Source: Salisapilia sapeloensis
Lineage: Eukaryota > Oomycota > Peronosporomycetes > Peronosporales > Salisapiliaceae
Reading direction: 5' to 3'
NCBI GenBank assembly: GCA_023334545.1
Contig: JAADVB010000124.1
Location: forward strand, 1-52,930
Length of the DNA: 52,930 nt
Below the pieces are notes generated by a model. The model did not search any database. It was not told the origin of the DNA and saw only the letters and a list, made by a program, of their open reading frames with translations. The position numbers and the translations under genes were made by a program. The first letter of the stretch is position 1; each line of letters starts with the position of its first letter. Below, piece by piece: positions 32,301 to 43,198 of this stretch.

Positions 32301-35300
32301 TTAACTATGATAAAATACTTTACAAGTTGTACGTTTTATTGGTTAAAATATTTACATTTGTGCTATCTTTACTTCAAACAGAAGTGAAATGTATGAATAT
32401 TATATACAGTTGTCTTAACATATATTATATTTGTATATTACACTTTTGTAAAATGTGAAAAGTCACTTGTCTTTTAAATTATTAGCAAAGCATAATGTGT
32501 GCTGGCAAAGTAAAACTTGATTCAGCTTTTTTTACAATGGCCAAAGCTTCAAAATATGCTTTAAGGTTGAATTAAAATTTGTTATTTGTATCACAATATA
32601 ATGTTTAAGAATTTTTTGCACATTTTGACTGTATCAAAAAGATGCACTTTTGAATCAGAACTTAAACAGCTACTGTTGTTCAGTTATAATCGTATTTTCA
32701 CTGTATGCATTTTATATATTGTACCAAATATACATATGCGATAATTCTGTAATGTGTTGACATAGACAAAATACGACCGTGCTATCGTTAAGAAGTATGT
32801 ATTATACAATGGTAAATATAAATCAATTGTACTTGTATAGTCCTTGTGCAGTTATTAAGTTATTTTAAAGTCGAAGTTTACTACTAAAATTAACATAATC
32901 TGTATTGTATAGATGCACATTTTGAAAGAGAATTATCAAAAAACAAAAATTTTGCACATTTTATTACTAGATGTCGTAGGTTTAGTGATCTTCTGTGGTA
33001 CTGCGCGTCAACAGCGAATAAAAAGACATGTATAGAAGTAAAAAAAGTTTTTAGCAGCGTGACAGTTGCTAGATTACTAAGCTCGTGCCACACAGGAGAT
33101 AGCTTTGTAAATGGAATAAGCTTAAAAAGTTCATGTCTGTCCTGACAGTTCACATCGCAGTATGATTGAGAATTGATATTGTTAAAAGAAAATGGTACGC
33201 GCGTAATCACAGCAGAAAGATTGAAGCTTTTGGTAGTAAGGTGATTCTCTATTCTTTCCATATGGCTTAAAATGACGTCGATACTTGTAATTCTATACAC
33301 GCTAAAAACAGGAAGAAGCCTTCATGAAATTCTTCCCCGCAATTAAGAAAGCAACGTGGATAACACAGAAGTACATTTACACTTTCTTATAAGTCGAGAT
33401 AGAACACGTTGTCTAGTAATTTTTTCGCTGGTCTGTACTACTGCGCGTCTATCTCTGTGCACTTGGGTAATTGTAGCGTGCAGCTTTTCAGCTAGGTGGA
33501 TACTTGATTTCATTTCGGCCGATATTTACTAGAGATTCTTGAGCTGCGTCTGTTCTCTTTAGGACCTGATTATCATTGTGCTGTCGCACCTCTTATATGT
33601 ACTAGTTCTATAAGTGGTGAAAGTGCTGTACCTCTTTTTTGGCGATGCTTGTAAACGAATTCATATCAGAAAGTAATGAACGCTCGGGTAGAGCTAATTG
33701 AAATACAAGAGCTTTAGTACGACCAGCTTTGAATGTTTCATGGACTGGATATAAGATCGGTCTGCAGAGAGATTTTCCCTTGAATTGCTAGAACTGAATA
33801 AAGAATTTGTTGTTTCCTGCTTTTTGTATGCTTTGGGTCCTGATACGATTGCAAGCTTTGATATCTGTGCCATAGATACAACATGTTCCGTTAGAGATAC
33901 ATAAGAGGGTATGAATGGGAACATATATCTACTGCGTATATAGTACATAAGCGCTCCACCAAACTTGTCTGGCGTTCGCATCAGACCATGCAGTCTACAT
34001 GCAAGCTATGAGATACATTTGGTTTTGCTCTATTTCTGTTCCCTGCGCCTTGCTGAATACGTTCGCGTGAAAGTGTGTGTTCGTCAAAGGAATCTGCAAG
34101 AAAGAAACAGGAATAATAGAACTCAATCATTCAGTATCGTATGCAATTCTTCGCTGTTATATACTTCAGTCTAAGTGATCAATTAAAATGAACGGTAGTC
34201 GATTGAATGTGGTTAAAATGGTCGCTTGGCCATTTCTCGTTAAAGTGTGCGTGTAGCTTCGTGCTAGACACCATGCTGAGTCTGGGAGCAGACTCAATAT
34301 ACATCGAGGAACACATCAACGATTTATGTCGCTATAGATACATTTGTTTTAACATCGATTTCTGTCCTCCTTCGCTTTCGCGAGTGGTCGATGTTAAGCC
34401 AAGTACGTCGTACTCTAGTGGTGTTGTCGATATCATTAATTAGTCGACGTCAATGTACCTCAATTTCACATTTAGCTGGTGTTGCTGCCAAGTAATAGGT
34501 TACCGCGATAACGTGGCATCTTGTTGGTTGACGCTACGTCCAGCTATACTACATGCTCCGAACATTTACGACACCCAAAGATAGAACGAAGTTAGGCAAG
34601 AGGGTGCAATTGATTGGCTTTGTGTAGTTTTGACTGAGCTGTACACGGACTAGCGCATGAGTTTCCATAAATTAATCAACAGCTACATAATGGAAAGCTA
34701 CGCTGATCCATAAGCACGAATCGCGGCATTCCTGACTGGAAAGTTGGTACTGGATGGTAATATGTAGAGGTGCTCAAGCTGATTGGAGTACCAAAGTTAT
34801 TAGTTAGACTAACAGTCTCGATTCCATCCCTTAAGCGCAGTAGATTCTGATCAGTCTCGAAGCTGGAATGGCAACTGTTTACTACAAATAATTTTTTATT
34901 TCTCATTCTTCGTAATATCCATGGAATAACGTTGCCACCGTAAATGTCATCTTCTTCTCGGTGGCCCGACGCAGCTCTATACGCTATATTGCTATCTGGA
35001 TTGATCTGTCCTCGGTGTACACATGATATCGCTGTAACTAGCTCGTGTTGACTTATTCTCGCCGCTGAGCTACTACCTTGGACCTCTTCCTACCTAACGC
35101 GACATCGGGTGTAGTTAGCTGGCTAAGCTGCAAAAATCAGATTCAGATTGACTTATTCTATCCGATAGTTCGTAGTGCCATTACCGCCCATATTTGTATT
35201 ATGCTCAGAATGATGTGCTTCTACACGCTACTTCCATATAGCAAACGTCAGATTATATATTTCGCTGCAGTAGAGAGCTCACTTTCGTGCTCATCTCGAA

Positions 35301-36089
35301 TACATTTTATGGATTGAAGCGATTTCATTTGCTACTGATTCTGTAGATCACTAATTAGGTAGCATATTGATCTAAAATCTGATGTACTAGAAGAGCCGAG
35401 TAGGAAATCGAAGATGCTCCTAGCACTTGCTGACACAAAACGAAATCACAGCCCGTAGAAAGTATCTTTCCGCCTTCAAATACTACTGCCAGCTCATTTG
35501 TCATCTCAACAATAGATTGACAGAGTTTCGATAACTAATTGAAATTGAGCATAGCGCATATTGCATGCTTATGCTTGTTCTGACTTCTCTGTAATTAACG
35601 CTACTGCTGTGCGCGGCGTTGGGTGTAGTTAGCCGACACCAATTCATAAATAAATTGTATGCTTAAGCTACATGACGACTTACCTTGATCGTAGTGTTGC
35701 ATATTCTGAGCAGCTATAAACGACATTCTATGGCTTGACTGAATCTACTTTGTCGCTTAGTATCGCGCATTCCTTCTAGATCTCAACTTTCATTCTGACC
35801 TACAGTGTACATGTGGAAGGTCATATCCGATATACGCTTCCTTTGTAGATAGGAAGCAAATACAATAAACTACCATTCAGTTACAAGTAGATACCAAGCG
35901 CACACCACAAAGTAATTTGCTTCATCCTTTACAGCGTATTGCAGATAGAAAGATAAAAGTCTCAAGAGGTATACGAAGGTGCAATGATCATCTAGTGCTG
36001 CATAAAGCGCTTTACTCGGCATGATGAGTAGCGTTATCTACCGATCTCCATGAGGCAGCACTATCTTCTGCCATCTCACAGCCCGTCTG
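29351..36089. other. Large gene-free region
   Basis: About 6.7 kb between two dense blocks with no recognisable protein, tRNA or transposon. Its centre is the A+T-rich island listed separately. The flanks (29.4-30.4 and 33.3-36.0 kb) have ordinary composition and hold only short open frames. A few short diverged repeats occur, for example gggtgtagttagc at 35107 and 35621. Confidence 0.6.
30480..33000. other. A+T-rich island
   Basis: About 2.5 kb composed, by eye, of more than three-quarters A+T, with sharp edges against flanks of ordinary composition. It has poly-A/T runs, few G or C clusters, and no open frame longer than about 100 codons with an ATG. No tandem array or known gene is visible. 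Possible roles (centromere core, replication origin, organelle insert, mutated transposon) are discussed under findings. Confidence 0.8.
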
Positions 36090-37276
36090 TTACTTCTTTG
36101 CCACTGTCCATTGGGCATGCTCATGAGGAGCCTTCCTAGACGTAAAGTCGGAAGCAGGTCGACGTCCGCCTTGACGCACATGCTCCCAGTACGCATTGAA
36201 GGATACAAAGTCTTCCACAGTCAAGTCCACTGGCTTCACACGCAAGATAGCTGCAATCAGCTCTCTCCACTGCTCGACCTGGGCAGGAGGGACTGTCGTA
36301 GACTGCGTCGACGGGTCCAGAGGCGTATACTTGGCGTCCAGGACAGTGACTCGCATGAGGTGGTAGGCACAGCTGAGTGTCCACGCGAGATGACGCCAGC
36401 CTCCACCAGCCGTATGGGCAGGCGTGTATCCTTTGTTCTCATACCGGAAGGCTACAAGGTGAACACGGAGACCTCGCTTGGGTTTCGTCTCGAGTGACAA
36501 GTGTTCCAGCACGGGCAGAAACTTGAGTACAGCTTTGGTGTTGCTCTTGGCACCTTCTGGGAAGACGACGACTGGGCCAGAGGCATTGGCTACTACGTCC
36601 TGGAGCTTCTGAGCCTATATGCCATCGGATGAGGAATGAGACGAGTGTTTTATTGTAGAAACGAGTACGTTGGCCTGCTGGAGGGAGCGAGGCATGCCTA
36701 GCGATCTGTAGATGGCTTCTAGAACTCCACAGACGTGTACGAGTCCTTTGGACGCGCCGTCTTGTGGTACGAAAGCAAAGCTCGGCGAGTATCGTTTGGC
36801 GAGGTAGCAGACTTCGACAAAGCTGCTGTGGTTGCATACGAGTACGTCGCTGGGTCCGACGCGAGTGGTCTTGTTCGTATCCTTTCGGTTGGGAGCTCTA
36901 TCGGATCGTAAGGAGGAGTAGGAAGATGATAGGTTTCAGTCTAGACGTACGTGAGTCCTAGTCGACGCGTATTGGCAGTCTCTTCGGACGGGAAGACACC
37001 TAGTAGGAGCAGCAGTAAAGAGAAAAGCGGCCATTCCGTCAGTCTCTTGGTCATCCGTCCGACGTATGGGAGTACATGGAGGAGAGAGCATAATGTCGTG
37101 GTGAGCACTAGAGCTAGCGTGACAAGAAGCACAAGAGGAGTTCGCAGTAGTACAAGCACGATTCTCCCCAGTCCTAGTCCTGCTCTGAGCAGCACATTGT
37201 GCTGTCTCTTTGGCTGCTGCGGGACGAAGGGGTTGACTCCTGTCGTGAGGTCGGCCCACCTCGTGTATTTCTCCAT
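36090..37276 (-). CDS. PlsC-type lysophospholipid acyltransferase
   Basis: Exons 37276-36951, 36897-36669 and 36614-36090; 359 residues. Residues about 30-100 carry two to three membrane segments (LVLLRTPLVLLVTLALVLTT, LFSLLLLLLGVF). After the first splice come the acyltransferase motifs: VLVCNHSSFVEVCYLAKRYS (NHxS with Glu in place of the usual Asp of HX4D) and PVVVFPEGAKSNTKAVLKF (FPEG block). The C-terminal part is soluble. The family transfers acyl groups to lysophospholipids in ER-type membranes; specificity cannot be told. Both introns are about 54 bp and restore the motifs. His-x4-Glu instead of His-x4-Asp is unusual and leaves catalytic activity open. Divergent from the gene at 37321 with a 44 bp gap. 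Confidence 0.8.
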
Positions 37277-37320
37277 GTCGTGATGGGATTATGTAATACA
37301 AATCGAAACGCACACGAGAG
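37277..37320. promoter_or_regulatory. Very short shared promoter/5' leader between divergent genes
   Basis: Only 44 bp separate the ATG at 37276 (minus) from the ATG at 37321 (plus). Both leaders and any core promoter must overlap each other or lie within coding sequence. Confidence 0.45.
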
Positions 37321-37692
37321 ATGGAGGAGCCGAACAAGCACAGAGAGACCGAGTTCGTGGCGCCGTGGAACCGTCCAAACATCCCGGACTACGGCCCCCT
37401 CCAGAACAAGCACCACGCCGTCATCTTCTTCTTCGTCGGTCTGACCGCGACGATCGTGTACGAGTGGACGGACTACTTTAGCGACGTGGCGAGATGGATG
37501 GCCTACCTGGCTATCTGGGGCCCACTCTACTACCGTCTGCAGTCCCAAGTGACGCTCGACGAGAGCACGGAGGACGTTGTGCGGAAGGAAGAGGTGCGTG
37601 AACGCCGTCGTTTCGACCGGAAGCTCGACCAGATCATGGAAGAGGCGAGTGAAGAGGACGAGATGCCTTCGCTACGAAATACAAAAGAGTAG
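37321..37692 (+). CDS. Small two-segment membrane protein, unknown function
   Basis: 123 residues, one exon. An N-terminal polar stretch (RETEFVAPWNRPNIPDYGP), then two hydrophobic segments at about 33-52 (AVIFFFVGLTATIVYEW) and about 58-75 (ARWMAYLAIWGPLYYRL), then a strongly charged C-terminal helix (about 80-115: KEEVRERRRFDRKLDQIMEE). I do not recognise the family. The hairpin-plus-charged-tail layout is common in small ER or mitochondrial membrane proteins. Codon use is like its neighbours. Divergent from the acyltransferase; its 3' end is 32 bp from that of SRP68. Confidence 0.7.
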   Translation: MEEPNKHRETEFVAPWNRPNIPDYGPLQNKHHAVIFFFVGLTATIVYEWTDYFSDVARWMAYLAIWGPLYYRLQSQVTLDESTEDVVRKEEVRERRRFDRKLDQIMEEASEEDEMPSLRNTKE

Positions 37693-37724
37693 AGTCCAAA
37701 AGTGCTTGTTTCATTCGTGTCGAT

Positions 37725-39441
37725 TTACTTTCGGAACCAGCCGAAGAAGCCTGTGGGTTCCTCCGTCTCCTGCCTCTCCATCGTCCGGTGGTCGAGGGAA
37801 GGAAAGTCAAATGCGTAAAAGGCCGTGTCGAGTAGCATGGGCTTCATCGGGACAGACTCGAGGGACGGAGGGTAGTCTACGATCTGCCTCAGATGCTTCC
37901 GACTGCCTCCATCGAACTCGCTCTGCCTCCGCAAGAGACTCTTGTCGTCAAGACTCATGGCCTGCATCTTGCTCTCGACCTTGTTCGCGTCCAAAAAGGC
38001 CAGCGCAGTCGTCCTGCTCTGGGCTCCAGCCAGCTCTTGCTGGAGCGGAGGCAGGAGCATCTCCAGCAGCGCATCCGACGGCTCTAGGTCCTGCACGAGA
38101 GAAGACGCGTGCTGGAAGAGCGTCAGGGCAGAAGAGTACTGGTGGTCCTGCACATAGCTCTGCGCCACGACACTCGCCTTGATAGCTTCAAAGACGCTCT
38201 TGTGTCTCTGGGCCTGCGCATAGGACTCCGTCTCCTTGGTCTCGAGCTCCGGCATGCTCAGGATATCCTCTTGCGTCTGGAGGAGCATGTCCAGCACGTG
38301 GACGACGTCTCCTAGACTCTTGTCCGGCTTGCTCTGGTGCTGCTGCAGGACTTCCACCAGCCTCGACCGCTGGGCCGAGAGCTTTCGAAAGTGCGCCACC
38401 TCTTCCAGCAGCTGGAGGCTCTCCACCTCCGACGGACTGGACGCCTTGTCCCTGCTGCTCTTGATCGTCTGGAGGAGACTGTCGTACGAGCTCAGGAGCT
38501 GCACGAGGACCTGCTCTCGCTTCTTCTCGCCACTCGTCTCATCCAGCTTACTCTGGAGCTCCTCTGGGCGCAAGAGGGCGACTGCCAAGTCCTGCGTCGG
38601 GATCGCCACCGACTGCTGCTTCCACTCGACTGTGGCGAAGGACGCAGCCTTCTCCTTCCGAGCCTCCAGCAACACCTGGTCGATCTTGCTCTGGAGCAGA
38701 GCGTTCGACGCGCCTTCCCCGAGCTCCAGGTCCTGCGTCCCTCCCGTCTGGAGCTGCAGACGGTGCTCACAGAAGCGGAGGAACGGGTCCAGCTCCTCTG
38801 CGAGCGACCGGAAGAGCTCCTGCTGGGCAGACGTACCGACTTGCGACAGGTCCGTGTAGATGCGGCGGGATGTGGCAAAATGCGTCTGCGCCACCGAGTG
38901 CTCTTCCCGATGGAAAGCCAGGTTGCCGGCCATGAAGGAAGCGTAGGCTTCGGCCTCGAGGCTCGTGCGCGCGTCTGCCTTCTTGGCGCAGACGTCGGCG
39001 AGACGCCGACTCCAGTCCGCTGCCTTGCGCAGACGACCGTGCAGGTGGAACTTGATGCGCGTGTTGGCGTCGTCTCCGTGCTCTGCCTGCTCCAGGTTGT
39101 CATCCTCCTTGAGCTGCATGGCGTAGCTCCACGCTCGCTCGGCGTTGTGGAGGAGCAGGTAGAGGTGTCTATGCATTCGTGTGAGACTTGGATAAGGAGA
39201 GGGTTTGTACTAGACCATACTTGGCATCCGTCGCCGTCTCTGCGTCCACCTTTTTCTGGACGAAGGCTCTGCCTTTGCCGTGGTGGAACTTGGCGGCCTT
39301 GCGGATCCGACCTAGTCGGCGCGTGCAGTACTGTCTGTACCGATGGAAGTCTCGATGCCGCAGCCCATTCTGCATCTGCGCCTCCTTGACTGTCTCGAGT
39401 ATCGGGAGGCTAAAGAGCTCGTCGTCCATCCTTGTGGCCAT
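37725..39441 (-). CDS. SRP68: Signal recognition particle subunit SRP68
   Basis: Exons 39441-39221 and 39168-37725; 554 residues, somewhat shorter than the human protein. The N-terminal RNA-binding domain begins with NGLRHRDFHRYRQYCTRRLG. The splice joins TDAK to HLYLLLHNAERAWSYAMQLK, as in SRP68. TPR-like helices fill the middle (about 90-450). The C-terminus carries PMLLDTAFYAFDFPSLD, the region that binds SRP72 in the family. The SRP68/72 pair sits on the SRP Alu/S junction and is needed for receptor-dependent targeting to the ER. ATG 39441 is chosen because the open frame further upstream has no ATG. Divergent from MTR3, 101 bp apart. Confidence 0.92.
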
Positions 39442-39542
39442 TCTCTCCTCTCTCCTCTCTCCTCTAGACGTGGCTCTGTGGTCCTCCACACTCTCTATAT
39501 ATTGCCACCATACACTTCTCCAGTCATTCTGGCCGAATCGAC

Positions 39543-40322
39543 ATGCAGAGTAGCTACTACCCGAGTACGTCCGTCAAGGACCATGTCGACATCCAAAAGT
39601 CTATCAGAAGCGACCTCATGCGCAAGAGTCCGGACGAAATGAGGAACACGACGTTTCAAGTCGGTGTCGTCCATGACGCGGCTGGGTCGGCCTATGCCGA
39701 GGTCGGACGAACGCAAGTCCTTGTGAGTGTCCATGGGCCGCATACGGACACTCGGAATCGACACGAGTACTCGGACCAAGGAAAGCTCGAGTGCGATGTC
39801 AAATTCGCTCCTTTCGCACAAACAGGTGACCGTCGAGACCGAGGGCAGGCGCCAGACGAGCTCGAGCTCTCGAGCGTATTGACACAGGCGCTGACACCGG
39901 CCATTCTCCTGCATAAACTACCCAAGTGCGTCGTATCAGTGCATGTCTTGGTCCTGAGTGACGACGGCGGCGTGTTGTCTACTGCTATCAACAGCGCTTC
40001 CTTGGCGCTCGCTCACGCTGGCATCGACATGACGGACCTGGTTACGTCTGCCACGGCCGTACGTGCCTTTATGGAGCCTACGAGTACGTCTACTAATGTG
40101 TATGGATAGGGAGTGTATCAAGGCAAAATCGTGCTGGACCCTACGACAGCTGAAGCAGAGCAAGGGAGACTAACGGTTGCTCTGCTATCGCGCCAGAACA
40201 AGACGAGTTACATGATGGAGGCAGGACGGATGGACCATGTTGAGTTACAAGAAGCGACAGATCTGGTCTCGGACGCCTGCTCTCGCTTGCTCTACCCTCT
40301 CCTACGCGCTTCTCTCGTCTAA
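39543..40322 (+). CDS. MTR3: RNA exosome core subunit MTR3 (EXOSC6-like, RNase PH fold)
   Basis: Exons 39543-40058 and 40110-40322, 242 residues. RNase PH-type sequence: GSAYAEVGRTQVLVSVHGP, LECDVKFAPFAQ, LTQALTPAILLHKLPKC, SASLALAHAGIDMTDLV. The second exon completes the fold (GKIVLDPTTAEAEQG, VALLSRQNKT). In the nine-subunit exosome ring, MTR3 is an inactive structural member, acting in nuclear and cytoplasmic 3'-5' RNA decay. MTR3 is preferred over RRP46 because of the CDxxxAPFA and DxGxxxSTAI arrangement, but a related RNase PH subunit is not excluded. The intron contains TACTAAT. Its stop lies 17 bp from that of lipoyl synthase. Confidence 0.82.
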
Positions 40323-40339
40323 GCCAATATATTTCCTCC

Positions 40340-41485
40340 TTAGGCCGCCGCTCGACGCTTTTCCAGTAGGTTCTTCATGAAAAATTCTCCCGCCTTGTAG
40401 CTGCTGCGGACCATCGGACCACTCGCGACATACAAGAAGCCCATCTTCTCGGCGATCTCCTGCCACTCGGCAAAGGCCTCGGGCTTGACGTACTCTTTCA
40501 CCGGCATGTGCTTGACGCTCGGACGGAGGTATTGACCGAATGTCACGACGTCCACTTGGTGGTCTCGCAGGTCTCGCAGCGTCTGCAGCACGTCTTCCGG
40601 TCGTTCGCCTAGACCGAGCATGATGCTCGTCTTGGTCACAAGCGTCGGCTTGCTCTTCTTGGCCATCGACAGCACGTCGAGGGACTGGCGGTAGTTGGCG
40701 CGATAGTCTCGCACCCGGCGCGTCAGTCGCTCGACAGTCTCGACGTTATGGGCGAAGACGTCGAGGCCCGAGTGCGCCACTTGGTCGATGAGATGCGCTT
40801 CTCCTTGGAAGTCAGGCGTCAGGCACTCGATGATAATGTCCGGGTTCTGCTCTCGAAGGAGACGCACCGTCTTGCTAAAGTGCTCTGCGCCCAAGTCTTC
40901 ATAGTCGTCTCGGTCGACGCTCGTGAAGACGACGTAGTCCAGACCCCACTGCGAGATGGCACTCGCCACCTTCTCCGGCTCCTGGGGGTCCAGCGGCTTG
41001 GGCGCCCGACTGGTCTTGACGGCGCAAAAGCTGCAGCCACGAGTGCACGTGTCGCCCATGAGCATGATGGTGGCCGTGGCCGTACCGCTCTCTCCTCCGC
41101 CCCAGCACTCGCCAATGTTCGGGCACTGCGCTTCTTCGCAGACGGTGGCGAGGCCGAGACCACGCACCGTGGCCTTGAGCTTCTCGTAGTTGTCGCCCTG
41201 CGTCGGCTGGGCTTTGAGCCAGCTCGGCTTCCGGTTCGACGCCTTCGGTCGACGAGAAGGTTTCTCCGCCTTGCCTTTCGGTGGCGTCGACTGGACGCTC
41301 GAGAAATCGTCCAAGGACACGGCCATGTCCGTGAACTGCGGACCTTGTCGAGCTTCCTCTGCCAGACGTTCACGCAGGGCTGCGAGTCTCGACCCGCGTT
41401 CCGAGTGGGTGACGGCCACTTGCGGCGCGTGGGTGCTCGCACATCGGACGCCTAGCGACGATAGGAGACGAGAAGAGCGCTGCAT
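40340..41485 (-). CDS. LIAS: Lipoyl synthase, mitochondrial
   Basis: 381 residues, one exon. A radical-SAM enzyme that inserts two sulfurs into octanoyl groups on lipoyl-dependent proteins. Both [4Fe-4S] sites are visible: [12 protein letters not shown] (auxiliary cluster) and [11 protein letters not shown] (radical-SAM CxxxCxxC). [40 protein letters not shown] and [10 protein letters not shown] follow the family in order. The C-terminal Arg-Ser-Ser-Tyr ([10 protein letters not shown]) contains the catalytic Ser. The first 30 or so residues ([15 protein letters not shown]) form a mitochondrial presequence. Length and order are normal. Confidence 0.96.
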   Translation of the reverse strand: MQRSSRLLSSLGVRCASTHAPQVAVTHSERGSRLAALRERLAEEARQGPQFTDMAVSLDDFSSVQSTPPKGKAEKPSRRPKASNRKPSWLKAQPTQGDNYEKLKATVRGLGLATVCEEAQCPNIGECWGGGESGTATATIMLMGDTCTRGCSFCAVKTSRAPKPLDPQEPEKVASAISQWGLDYVVFTSVDRDDYEDLGAEHFSKTVRLLREQNPDIIIECLTPDFQGEAHLIDQVAHSGLDVFAHNVETVERLTRRVRDYRANYRQSLDVLSMAKKSKPTLVTKTSIMLGLGERPEDVLQTLRDLRDHQVDVVTFGQYLRPSVKHMPVKEYVKPEAFAEWQEIAEKMGFLYVASGPMVRSSYKAGEFFMKNLLEKRRAAA

Positions 41486-41824
41486 ACTCGTGTGCTGATA
41501 AGAGCGGTTGTGTATGGACGGAGGTGTGGTGGTCTTCTATGGAGAATTAAAATAGGAAGAAAACAGAAAACGAGTGATGGGTAGAATGTTGGTCAACGGA
41601 CACGAGAGGTTGTATCTTTTGAGGTGGGAGGGCTGGTAGAAGAATACGGTCGTGTGGAGAATGTTGTAGGAATGTGGTGGAAAGTAGCTCGAGGTGGGGG
41701 AGTCGGACGCAGTGGAGATAGGACGGAATGTCCTACCTTTTCACTATTATTTTCTACTTTTAAATATACTTGGAAAAGTACAAGAGGCGGTGTGGTAAAC
41801 GTGTATAAGCGTGTATGGATGACG
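41486..41824. other. Intergenic stretch
   Basis: About 340 bp upstream of lipoyl synthase and downstream of the triple-repeat gene. It is G-rich with purine runs (ggaggtgtggtgg; gagggctgg). No gene seen. Confidence 0.5.
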
Positions 41825-43198
41825 CTACGAGTCTCGACGAGGCCTCTTTCTACTAGGCCTTCCTACCCCCACGTCTCGTCGTAGACCTCCGATGAGCTCT
41901 TCGGCGTATTCTGCCGCAGACTCTTCCAGTCTATGCAGGATATCTGTGCTGCACCCGCTCTTCCTCGCGGCTCGGACAGCCTGGAAGACCTTTTTCACCG
42001 TTGCTGCTCTCATCCGTAAAGTTTCCAGTTGTCCCATTTCATTCGCCTCCTTGCCATTCTGCTGTGGACACTCCTGTGGTTCATCAGACGACAAGGTCGG
42101 AACATTCGTCTCTCTCTCCTGTAGAGGCTCCACTGGTGTAACGATGGATGCAGGAGTCTCGTCTGTCGTGTCAGTGAAGAGAGCAGAGGCCGTAGAATCC
42201 ACCTCTCTCGAGTCATCCAGAGAGACTGGAAGAGTGTTGCCCTCTTCCTCTTTCTCCATGTCTTTCGTACTTGCATTCGTCATCCACTCTCGTCGCTTTT
42301 GTAAAAGCAATTGCACCAGAGTCTTTTTACTTTGGCGCCTCCCATTCTCTTTCACGGCGTCCAGATCGAGGTCGTGGCAGGCAGCTACGAGGTCGTCTCG
42401 ATGGAAGCTTTCCACGCGACTGCGACAGACACTTTCGTCCAGAGTAGAAGGAAGGGAAGCGATGGTCTTGAGCACATCCGACGCAGACGTGCTTTCTTCT
42501 TCTGGACTCTCCTGCACAGACGTCGACGGACTGGACGTCTTTGCAAGTGCTTCCTTGGCACTCTCCTGAAAGCTCTTGCCTCGCTCCGCCTCGCTCCGAA
42601 AAGACAGACTAAAGGCGTCTGGAGATGTGTCCGTAGAGAGAGATGCTCTCACCTCTTCCACCCATCTCCTTCGCTTTTCTGACAAGACATCTACCATCTT
42701 TTTCTTCTTAATGTGTCTACCTACTGGCGTAGCTTGGAGCTCTGCGAACGCTCTTCGTAAGTCGTCTCGATCGAACAAGTCGATCAAGTCTCGACATTGG
42801 ACGAGCGGCAGATCATCAGGAATGAGTGCTATACGTCGAAGCACTTGCTGTCCGCGAGACTCTGCTAAGTTCGTCTCCACGTCCGTCCAAGTCTGGTCTC
42901 TCTGCGCCATGCGTTTGCTCCGCTCGAGATACAAGAGGTCGACCCACTCGTGCTTGTATCGGATGGGCTGTCCATCGGGCGTGAGCATGTGTAAGTTAAG
43001 GAGCTGGCAGACTTGACGCAGGTCGTCTCGAGAGAAGGAATTGATCAAGTGCCGACCATCGACGAGAGGTTGACTTTGGTCGGTGGAAAAGATGCGGGCA
43101 GCGATTACCTCTGCCCGTTTGGCCGATGGGCCGGAAGGAAGGCTCTGGTGGGTAGAGGGATGGGAGGGGAGTGCGGCAGCGTGCTCTTGGTCTGTCAT
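41825..43198 (-). CDS. Predicted nuclear protein with three SAP-like RDDL modules
   Basis: 457 residues from ATG 43198; the open frame upstream of this has no ATG. The family is not recognised. Three related modules of about 60-65 residues sit at about 30-97, 119-182 and 242-305. Each has a helical lead (VLRRIALIPDDLPL, VLKTIASLPSTLDE), the core SFSRDDL, LFDRDDL or SFHRDDL, a Leu-rich helix, a Lys/Gly turn, and a closing basic helix (LSEKRRRWVEE, LLLQKRREWMT). Helix-turn-helix with a basic end resembles SAP domains, which bind DNA. Between the modules lie acidic Ser/Thr/Glu-rich linkers. The C-terminus RPSRKRPRRD is a nuclear localisation signal and AT-hook-like. I infer a chromatin protein; the repeat family may be undescribed. 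Confidence 0.75.
   Translation of the reverse strand: MTDQEHAAALPSHPSTHQSLPSGPSAKRAEVIAARIFSTDQSQPLVDGRHLINSFSRDDLRQVCQLLNLHMLTPDGQPIRYKHEWVDLLYLERSKRMAQRDQTWTDVETNLAESRGQQVLRRIALIPDDLPLVQCRDLIDLFDRDDLRRAFAELQATPVGRHIKKKKMVDVLSEKRRRWVEEVRASLSTDTSPDAFSLSFRSEAERGKSFQESAKEALAKTSSPSTSVQESPEEESTSASDVLKTIASLPSTLDESVCRSRVESFHRDDLVAACHDLDLDAVKENGRRQSKKTLVQLLLQKRREWMTNASTKDMEKEEEGNTLPVSLDDSREVDSTASALFTDTTDETPASIVTPVEPLQERETNVPTLSSDEPQECPQQNGKEANEMGQLETLRMRAATVKKVFQAVRAARKSGCSTDILHRLEESAAEYAEELIGGLRRDVGVGRPSRKRPRRDS

Noticed and set aside
30480-33000. A+T island as a mitochondrial DNA insert
   Set aside because: Oomycete mitochondrial DNA is gene-dense, yet no mitochondrial gene fragments or long frames are visible. 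Kept only as an alternative to test.
32890-33300. 136-codon minus-strand frame at the edge of the A+T island
   Set aside because: It starts with GTG; the first ATG is internal, and there is no recognisable domain. It could be a decayed element but I cannot support that.
38337-39389. 350-codon plus-strand frame opposite SRP68
   Set aside because: Antisense shadow of a clearly conserved gene, with no family resemblance.
40748-41455. 235-codon plus-strand frame opposite lipoyl synthase
   Set aside because: Antisense shadow in GC-rich coding sequence.
41624-41884. 86-codon frame downstream of the triple-repeat gene
   Set aside because: Val/Gly/Arg-rich low-complexity translation of a purine-rich spacer; no support.
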